Shown here in pieces: positions 55,907 through 64,000 of a DNA stretch of 64,000 nt. Under the pieces are notes generated by a model that ran no database searches, was not told the DNA's origin, and saw nothing but the letters and a program-made list of their open reading frames with translations. The stretch comes from Corinectria fuckeliana (lineage: Eukaryota > Ascomycota > Sordariomycetes > Hypocreales > Nectriaceae), in the NCBI GenBank assembly GCA_019137255.1, contig WPDH01000461.1:42327-106326 (forward strand). The letters are read 5' to 3'. Each line of letters begins with the position of its first letter. The stretch's first letter is position 1. A program made the position numbers and the translations under genes.

Positions 55907-57593
55907 GAGGCTTTGCGTATCTACCAACCATATGACTTGCTACCTAATCACCAACTTGTTTCCCCACCCCCTGTCTCCCCTCCCTCTCCCTCTCCACGCC
56001 TGCATCCTCGCACAAAACCACTTGACACTCCCGATCTCCGAGAAGCCGCCCCCCCCCCCCCTCTCAACTCGAAACGCTTACCCCGGAGCCCACGTACTAC
56101 CCGCCCTTTTAACCCGGAGATCTGTGCTACGACGCATTTCCGGTGTTTTCCCTCGGGGGGGGCCTAGTTCGTTCTTGTAGGATAACTGTACCATGATCCC
56201 ATGCGCTGTCCCGATGTCTGCTGGGGGAGGGGCTGACATTGTTGCATGGCAGCTTTTTGCACGAGGCCTTGGGATCGGGTGGGCTTGGTTGCACAGGCAC
56301 GGTAGAAGGGAAGGGGAAAAAAACATGGTTAGTTATTTGGCTGGGGAGGGACAGAATGTGAAACAGACGACCTCGGGATGCCGCGTGAAACAATATGCAT
56401 GACCCGGGAGACGCTGGTGTTGTCATCGAGGTTCCCATCCACGTCAGCAGTTCACGACTCTATTTTCTGGCTTCTGGGGGTGTACGCAACTCCCAACAGA
56501 CGAGGCCAGGAATCTTTCTCTGCGCAAACATGAAACATTGCATTCGGACTATGAAAAAGTGATCCCTATTGCCGAACCGAACCGACCCATCCCAATGCCA
56601 ACCACTCGCGACAAACATGAACCCCGGGAACCAAAGGCATGTCCCGCCCGCACAGCAAAGAGCCACCACAATGAAAAGCCCCAAGCGTCCAACCAGTATA
56701 ATATCAGTACCGAGAAAACAAGGCAAACTAGGCCGACAAGTAAAACCAGCCACATGTTAATGGAACAAACACCCTTGAGGAATGTTTCAAACTTGCCCAT
56801 ACCCCGGATTGACAACCAGGTGTGAAGCCTGCAAACACTTCCGAGTCCATCCCGTGACAGGGCTCACAGAAAACCAGCCTAGTCATCGATTTCGAAAAAA
56901 GCCTCGTCAAGGAACTTGAGCTAAATCGAGGCGGTGCTGGGTAGGTTTCGTTCCATGGCCGTACCACATGTGTCCTGGTACCAAGAAAGTAGAATCAAGG
57001 AGAAGAACGAATCGAAGAGGTGACGTGGTATCAAAAAAGCCCGGTACAAGATGCCTTTGCCTCTGCAAATGGCTGCCAGGAACGCACAAGCGAACCGCCC
57101 TTGGAATCGCATCGCAAAAAAGAAAAGAAAACAAGGGGTCCAACATACTGGACATCCCAATCCAAAATAAAGAAAAAGGAAAGAAGACCTCCAAACATGA
57201 GCAGAAGAAGCGAACGTGGAAAGCAAGGAATGATATGGTGTGTTGCAAGCCATGCCCGAACTAGAAGACCAACAGGGTCGAACCCGACGACGAAAACCCA
57301 GTCTTCCGATCCCCGACTCCTCTATCCATCCAGGCCAAATGCTACACGCGGTTGCAATGGACTGGGTCCACAAAGCACATAGCCTCTCCACCAATGTGTA
57401 TGCTTGGGTATCCAGGAATACTGAAGGAGTTCGGACCAAGGAGAGGATCAGAGTCTCCCGGGCTGAATGATATAAGAAACTAGGAAATGAGCAAAGCGCG
57501 TGATTAGGTTGAATACCCGGGAGAAAAGCAAGTAAGCAGAAATTGCAATCGTGGCAGAAATCATCCGGTCATGTCATACGGCGCATGTCGCCC
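55907..57593. other. 3' flanks of convergent DPB4 and RSC7-type genes
   Basis: About 1.7 kb between two stops. It contains poly-C (56050-56061) and A-rich stretches on + at 57110-57190, the latter possibly in a long 3' UTR of the minus-strand gene. Open frames on both strands show no domain. No gene called. Confidence 0.5.
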
Positions 57594-59966
57594 TCATTGA
57601 GGCTGCTGGCCAGGAGCCCACCATTGCTGTGCTGGCGACTGCTGACCCGACCATGCCTGCGTCACTGCCGGGCCCGCAGGTCCGCTCTGAGGCATGTACT
57701 GACGGGGTGTCTGGTCAGCGGGATACATGCTCTGGCCGGCACCGTACTGCATGCCCGCCATGCCAGGGAACTGCATGTTGGACTGCAGCTGACCTGTGCT
57801 TGGCTGACGCAGATGGGAAGCAGGCGACTGCGACGGATGGGCCGGTTGAGACTGGGTTGTGTAGCTGCCATAGCTGTGCTGCTGCTGCTGCTGCGGCGTC
57901 TGAGGACCCTGAGGCCACATGCTCTGGCCGGGCTGGTAGTTGTAGCCGGGCGTGCCCTGAGAGATGGAGCTGCTCGAGCCTGGGAGCGACGGCGTTGGTC
58001 TGGCGTTTGACTGCGTTGGAGATTGAGCCATACCTCTCATGGGCGCCTGCGATATGCTGCTCTGGGCGCTGATGGACTGGGAGTATGGCGCCGTGGTCAT
58101 CATCATCTGGGGGCTCTGGGAGGACACCATTCCAGGCTGGGACATGCCCGTCGCTGTCGTGTGGGGCGAGTGCGATGGCCGAGTCGTCGGGGCCGAGGCG
58201 CTCTCGTTGGACGCCACGGGCTGCTGGGTCAGGTTGGACGCAGGCTGCTCGTGAGGTCGTCGCCAGATCCCCTCGATGTAGTTGGTGCGCATCTCCCGCC
58301 CCTGATTGATGGACCGGTTGAACTCGGCGGCGTGGTGGGCCTGGGTGTTGAGTTCGCCGATGGGCGATGGCCGGGTCTGGTCTTGGTAAGCAGGGCCGGT
58401 GATCTCCTGACGGGGTCCTCCCTTGAGGATTCCGGAGTAGTCGCGCGGCCGGTTATCACTGAGGTCTGATCCAAGAGTCAATCCAGGCATTCTTGTCGTG
58501 TTTCCAGGTGGTGGTCCGATCATACCTGGTTGGACAAGGTGCGGCTGCGGCGGGCCAGGGAAGGGTCCGGGGTTGTTGCTGTAGACAATCTCCGGGTGCG
58601 GGCCGGCCAGCAGGACATTGTTCTGGGCCGCCTCGGCCGCCTCCCTGGCCTTGGTGGCGCCGGGTCGCTTCTCTCCAGCAAGATCGGCCTCGGTGAAGCC
58701 TTGCTTTCTCGCCTTGGTTTCCCAGTAGTCGTCCCGGACTCTCCGGCCGTTGACAATCACACGGCTCCCAAACTGTCGGAACATGGACCGAGCCGTAACA
58801 ATTGCGATTTGCCTGGAGCGGTAAGAAAAGGGAAGGATCTCCTGCTGGACAAGGTCGTCCTTCTCGGCCTGGCTGGCAATGATCTTAAACAGCGACCTGT
58901 TTTTGTTAAACAACAGGTACGAGTCTCGATAACCCAGCACCCTGGCGCACTCGGTGGCGAGCATGAAGAGTTTGTCTCCTCGATTGGGCACTAAGAAGGT
59001 CCTGCATTTGTATTCGCGACCGCCCTGGAGCGTGCCATTGGCCATCACCTTCTTCTCTCCAAACTCGTCGATCTCACGCGGGAGGTACTCATCGCCGCTG
59101 GAATTAAGCTGATCGGTTGTGTGATCTCGGACGGTCGGAAGGGCCTTGAGCGTTGACTTGGTCGGCGTCGTCTTGGGAGGCGCCTGGGTTGGCGTGTAAG
59201 CGGGTTGCGACTGCGCGGGAAGCGTGGTGCTTTGAGACTGGGGCGTCTGGGGAGGCGGGATTGTCTGGGGCAGGTTCGCGGCGGGCGGCTGGCCGGGAGC
59301 ATCGGAGATGCCCCCCGAAGTTCGGGACTTCATCGGTCTTCCTCGTTTTCGAACCGGTCTCGAATCACCTACAACGCATGAGGCGTGGTCAGCAAAGTTC
59401 TGTTGGATTATTGGAGTCGCGATGCGAATCATTGCGTGGGCAGCCAAGTAGCACGATCAACGACGTCACACGAAATCACAGTTGGAGCATGTATCGCGGG
59501 ACCGCGCAGATGGCGCATCGAGAGGGCGCACCGCGATGCGCTGTGCAGCGCCGGGCTCCACAGGATCCATCCCGACATACCGTCGTCGCCGGGTTGCGGC
59601 GAGTCGTAGTGATCCGGGGTCCGAGTGCGTTTAAGGCCACGATGCGGGGGGTCTGTCAAGCGAGACGAGTTAGCATGATGAAGTATCTGGCGCTGGCGAC
59701 CAACAGCGGCGACACCGGATGGCGTGCGCGCGCTGGGTCGCTGATAAGAGCGCAAAAGTAAGGAGAGGCGGGCAATGATGCTTTGCGACAAGTGACGCCG
59801 AGGCGACGCGGATACAACGGGTAGGGACGCCGGGTTGGAGGGGATTGTGAACGAGGGATGATCGAGGGAGGAAGCCGCAGCAATGAGAAGAGGACTTACC
59901 AGGAGAGTTGAGGGCTGCGGGATTGATCGTCGCATTGTCAGCGCCGCTTTGCTGGGCAGAGTACAT
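57594..59966 (-). CDS. RSC7/SWP82-family chromatin-remodelling subunit, 613 aa, two exons
   Basis: Exon 1 (59900-59966) encodes MYSAQQSGADNATINPAALNSP and one base of the next Gly; exon 2 (57594-59368) follows a 531-nt intron (GTAAGT...TTGTAG), giving SPGDSRPVRKRGRP in frame. KRGRP near 30-34 is an AT-hook-like DNA-binding motif. Residues about 135-250 are the conserved RSC7/SWP82 domain: GGREYKCRTFLVPNRGDKLF, ATECARVLGYRDSYLLFNKN, QEILPFSYRSRQIAIVTARS, and GRRVRDDYWETKARKQGF. Yeast members are Rsc7/Npl6 in RSC and Swp82 in SWI/SNF; most filamentous fungi have one, so I do not choose. The C-terminal half is Gln/Pro/Ser/Met-rich (for example a QQQQQ run near 530) and looks disordered. Nuclear ATP-dependent nucleosome remodelling is the expected role. 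The long first intron is unusual here. Identification of the family is firm. Confidence 0.93.
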
Positions 59967-60745
59967 GACAGAGCTTCCAGGCAAAAGGCAGCAGCGACGA
60001 AAGCGGCAACAGTGATGGCGATAGCACCGGCGACGTGTCGTGAGATGTTTGGACTGGAGGATCTCAAGGTTGGAGGAGATGCACCAGAGCAGGTACGTCA
60101 ATGGCGCATGTGGTTGGCCGCGGGGGGGAGGGGGGGGGAAGGTGCGTCGAGTGCGGGATGGTTATAAGACGGCCTTGGGCAGGAAACCTGCCTGGGGCAC
60201 CGGATGAGACTCGGCCGACCAGGCCAAGGCTCGGGCAAAGTGGGAGGCGGAACCCAGGAGCAAAATCCGGGCGCAGAGACCGAGAGGAAGACCCGAGCGA
60301 GGAAGCGGCGGTAACGGCGGCGAACAGTAGGACATGCAAGCAAGCGCGAGAGACAAGAGAGCAGAGACGAGGCAACGACGGCAAGGCAACGCGAGGCTGC
60401 GAGGGGGTACGGGAGACAAGTTGACGGGGACGGGGACGGGAACGGAAACGGGGGACGGCGTGCGGGATGTTTGGATGGATTACCTTTACTTGGTGATGGA
60501 GTGGGATGCGGCGTGGGCGGAGCGAGCGCGTTGTGCGACGACGAGAGCGGCGACGGCGGCTGCGACAGCGACAGCGATTGCGAAGAGCGCAATTCGAAAC
60601 AAGCGGTCGCGCGACGATGAGGGTCGTGGAGCGCGTGTCGAAGGACGAATATGGAGGGTTGGACGATGGGAACAGCGGGTGCGAAGCGGTAGGCGGTAGG
60701 CGGAGAAGGTGGTGGTGGTAGTGGTGGTGGGAGTGGATGATGGTG

Positions 60746-60785
60746 GTGGATGGATGGATGGATGGATGGATGGACGGATGGATGG
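60746..60785. repeat. GGAT tetranucleotide microsatellite
   Basis: About nine GGAT units with one GGAC variant. A related GGAT run lies near 62037-62050. Confidence 0.9.
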
Positions 60786-62090
60786 TGGATGATGATGGTA
60801 GGTGGATGGGACGGGTTTGCGACGGGGTGCGAGGTGGGAGGAAATGGTGCAGTAGTATATTCTCACTGTGGGTAGCGAGCAGGGTACCTAGCGGGCAGTG
60901 GCGGTACTGGGGGGTAATCCTGGTGCACGAGTTGCTAGGCTAGCACGCTCAGCACGAGCCAGCAGTTGTGGTAGTGGCTGTGTTAGCGGCTGGTAACGCT
61001 GGAGCTAAGCGGGGGGCAATGGATCGCACGCGCACGCGCAGTTTGGTAGTGCCAAAATGCCAAGTGCCAGTCCGGTGGGTAGGGGTGGGTTGAGTAGAGA
61101 AGATGACAATGTAAGAGAAAGCAGAGAAAAAACCACCCTAATATCAAGGTACTTTCAGGCAAGCAAGACAGAACGAGACGCGGGACCTAAACGGGAGGAC
61201 CGCAAGGTTCCTCGAAGGCAAGGTTCCTAGGCAGGGTTCCCGAGTCCTGGGCAAGGTTGGCAAGCCAGGTATCAAGTTGCGAGGTCAAACCAAGGCACGC
61301 TGAACACAAAGGACAGGCAAGGCCAGGCGAGAGGCGGAGGCGGCGCGGAGGCGGCGGAGACGGGGTCGGGTTGGGTTGAAGTGGGAGGTGACTTATTGGG
61401 TGAGTGGATACACCTTGGATTGCTTTGAGAGCTGCTGCTTGGCTTGCTTGGAGGCTGCGAGTAACAATGCGACCGAGGGCCGCGTGAGTGTGGAGAAAGC
61501 TGGTCGATGACAAGATAGCCCCGTTCTGAGATGAGCTGCGGCAAGCTTGCGAGCGAGGATTCGAAGCGTAGGCGAGCGGTGCGTGCAAGGGACTCCAGTT
61601 CGCTCTTGTTAACTGTTGGCCGGTGCCGTCCCAGCGCTCTGGACCAGGTATCGCAGCACAGCGCAGATGACGATGGCGACCACAGCGCGGCTAGGCGCAA
61701 ACGCAAATTGATTTGCTTGCGACTTTTGACGGCTGTAACGATGACGATGCGAAGCGACAAAAGCAATGGATGGAAGCAAAGCAGTGGGCAGCGCACGCGC
61801 GTGTGCGGTTGTCCCCGCAAATAATTGAACCAAGACCGTTGCGCTGGTCCCCGATGCTGCCGGCCGGGAAGCAAAAGGTCGCAAGTCGCAGGAAGGGGTG
61901 TTGCGCACGCGCGCGTGGGGAATGATTGTCAACCGGTTGAGGCTGGCGGCGCGGCAAAGAAGGGAGAGGAGTGTGAGTGGTGGTGAAGATTTGATGTTGA
62001 TGATGATGGGTTGAAGATGGGGATGGATACTGAAGATGGATGGATGGATGGATGGGGTGGATGGGGAAATCGGGGTCTAGTGCGCCCAGC

Positions 62091-62171
62091 GGGCAGTGGC
62101 AGTGGCAGTGGCAGTGGCAGTGGCAGTAGCAGTGGTAGTGGTAGTGGTAGTGGTAGTGGTAGTGGTAGTGG
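62091..62171. repeat. GGCAGT/GGTAGT hexanucleotide array
   Basis: About thirteen units; the left half is GGCAGT and the right half GGTAGT, with one GTAGCA transition unit, indicating two expansion phases of one repeat. Confidence 0.92.
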
Positions 62172-63377
62172 ACGCGACGAGGATTGCTGTAGGTTGCTTT
62201 GCTTTACTTTGCTCTGCGTTGCTGTGCTTGTGCTGGGCTTGAGCGTTCGAGGGCCACCGCGAGGACGGAACGGAAGACGGAGGAGGGACGGAGGAGTGGG
62301 ACGAAAGAAGGCTGCTTTGAGCCGGGATGGATGGATGAATGGTTGATGGGTATTAGATGGAGGGAGGGGGAATGGATGGGTGGGTTGAACGGGTTGGGTT
62401 GGGTTTAGGTGTGTGGATGGGGATGTGAGATGGAGGGGGGCCGCCTTCAGAGGATTACCGTTTGATGTTTGATGGCAGCGGCACGGATGGAGGGAGAACA
62501 GATGACGAATCCTGGTTGGTCAGGAATCGCGCAACGCCCAGCAGAAGAGCTCAAGTGAGAGAGAGAGAGGGAGAGGTCCGGGAGGATGAGGATGAGAATG
62601 GGGATGGGCCAGGGAGGGAAGGCCAAAGACGCAAGACAGGACAAGGGCCGTGACAGGCTGGGGCGGGCGTGGAAGAAGACCAAGATACGGACAAGGGTTC
62701 TCGGATATTTGACAAGGGAGAGGGGGGTGTTCCAGCTCGCGGGGGCGTGTGCCAAGAGGAATAAGAGCCCAAGATGGACCTAGGGAGGAGGACAGACGGA
62801 CAATCACGAGTTTGATGAGCGAAGGCGATTCGCTTGCTCTCCAACACCGGACAAAGGCGAGCAAGAGGAGAAGCAGTAAGTAATGATATGACTGACAAGC
62901 AATCGAAACCCCGAGGACAAAAAAGAGGCGGGGCCGTTTTCTTTCCTTTAGCTTGGCGGAGGCGTAGGTTTAGCTATTGGGGAGGAGAGAAAGAAGACCG
63001 AGATAGCAAGTCCATAACGTTACGTCGTAGACTACCTAACTGCTAGTACTGCGTGCGATGCGATACGGGCCACGCATCGAGTGAGTGTGCGAGCGAACAC
63101 AGTCAGAAAAGACAACAGAGAATACCAGATAACCGGGTACCCGAGTACTGTAGATGCGCGTGGCCCTCGACGAAGAACGAGTACTACCTGACAAAACAGC
63201 TTCCGGACTGTGCAGGTAAGCTGCAGGAGGTGGAATTTCCGTTCCGAACAAAGCACCGCGCCCAATCCGGGACAGATAACCCTCGCCCGATGGATGCCTT
63301 CCAATGCCTCCTGTCACCATGCAGTGAGTGCATGCATGTATTGGAAACTCCTGCGCCGCCTGCCCTCACCGAGCATA

Positions 63378-63412
63378 ATCAATCAATCAATCAGTCAGTC
63401 AGTCAATCAATC
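63378..63412. repeat. AATC/AGTC tetranucleotide array
   Basis: Four AATC, three AGTC and two to three AATC units in a row, in non-coding DNA. Confidence 0.88.
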
Positions 63413-64000
63413 ACACACCCCAATACAACACAACCCTCCCGCACCCTGGGAATAAGGTGCAAAGACGACTGGTTGGTTGAATCGCGATGCTGGCAAGCGA
63501 GCGAGCATCAGAGCATGGCATGGATAAACACCAGCATCAACGTCAGCCCTCCCAATCCGCCGTAGCAAATCAGCATCGGCTGCGGCGAGCTACTAGTATC
63601 AACCCATGCCAACGTCGAGCGCGTCAGCGCGTCCATGTGGCGTCAGAAGCGCCCAGCATGTTTGCCCGCGGCTGGAACTCTACTCCGCTAGCCTCGCGAC
63701 TTGGCGACCATGTTTCTTCTCTCCCAGTTCAGCAGATTGTAGTCCATAGGTACGTTACGTTACGTTCCGTGTTAGTTGTCGTCGCCAAATAAACGAGATC
63801 GTGTATATGAAAGCCGTGTTATCCGAACAAAGGAGTTCTCGCCTTTCTGCACGGCTATTTAGAGTAGAAGAAAAAAAGAGTCGTGCTATTCGGGCAGTGT
63901 TGTATATCTATCTATTTGGGCTGTAGACCTAGTCTTCTTGCCCTTCTTACTATAAGTCCCCCCCCCCACTTATGGACCGCCCCCCCTTCTAGACCACCTT

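Larger units (their letters stand above)
59967..64000. other. Promoter side of the RSC7-type gene and non-coding DNA to the window end
   Basis: 4 kb with no supportable gene. It is purine-rich on + and full of microsatellites, with frames of up to 200 codons that are only repeat and base-composition shadows. From about 62860 to the end the composition is ordinary, with an AATC/AGTC array at 63378-63412 and poly-C near 63959. Another gene may begin beyond the window. Confidence 0.55.

Noticed and set aside
57270..57300. GGGTTCGACCC on the minus strand resembling a T-arm
   Set aside because: The flanking bases do not form a five-pair stem and no cloverleaf can be drawn.
60098..60592. A 164-codon minus frame upstream of the RSC7-type gene
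   Set aside because: It is Ser/Pro low complexity from pyrimidine-rich leader DNA; more likely 5' UTR or promoter.

Overview
This is a nuclear fragment of a filamentous ascomycete (Pezizomycotina), most likely a Sordariomycete. That placement rests on short introns of about 50-90 nt with GTAAGT/GTGAGT-type donors, CTGAC/CTAAT-type branch sites and pyrimidine-tracted acceptors; on GC-rich codon use in the genes; on fungus-restricted families (two Zn2Cys6 regulators, DUF7707, the RSC7/SWP82 family, fungal CVNH, fungal amidoligase); and on PEX5, RPF2 and CYS3 proteins of clear ascomycete type. No ribosomal RNA, tRNA, CRISPR or intact transposon was seen.

Layout. (1) 1-7.5 kb is a regulatory neighbourhood: a tiny basic protein (+), then three genes on the minus strand: a small membrane protein, a Zn2Cys6 regulator and a bHLH-zipper regulator. 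(2) 7.5-17.6 kb is a 10-kb stretch without a supportable gene, lying upstream of the bHLH gene. (3) 17.6-24.9 kb is a compact housekeeping block: PEX5 (-) and RPF2 (+) diverge from a 519-bp shared promoter, followed by a medium-chain reductase (-) and a second Zn2Cys6 regulator (-). (4) 28.9-34.1 kb holds cystathionine gamma-lyase (+), an F-box-like protein (-) and a secreted cyanovirin-N homology protein (+). (5) 37.6-41.0 kb has a GPI-anchored cysteine-rich surface protein (DUF7707) and a putative amidoligase, both +. (6) 41.0-52.3 kb is a second gene desert of 11.4 kb, full of simple repeats and short palindromes. (7) 52.3-60.0 kb has a single-pass membrane protein (+), the DNA polymerase epsilon histone-fold subunit DPB4 (+) and, convergent with it, an RSC7/SWP82-type chromatin-remodelling subunit (-). 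(8) 60-64 kb is non-coding and rich in GGAT and GGCAGT microsatellites.

Most genes are independent housekeeping or regulatory units; I see no convincing operon-like biosynthetic cluster. The least ordinary points are the two large deserts upstream of single genes, a recurrent TAC/GTA-rich palindromic motif scattered through intergenic DNA, the secreted CVNH lectin-like gene, and the amidoligase with a presequence-like N-terminus behind a 3-codon upstream ORF. Intron-exon models were made by hand from splice consensus and reading-frame continuity; they have not been checked against transcripts or databases.
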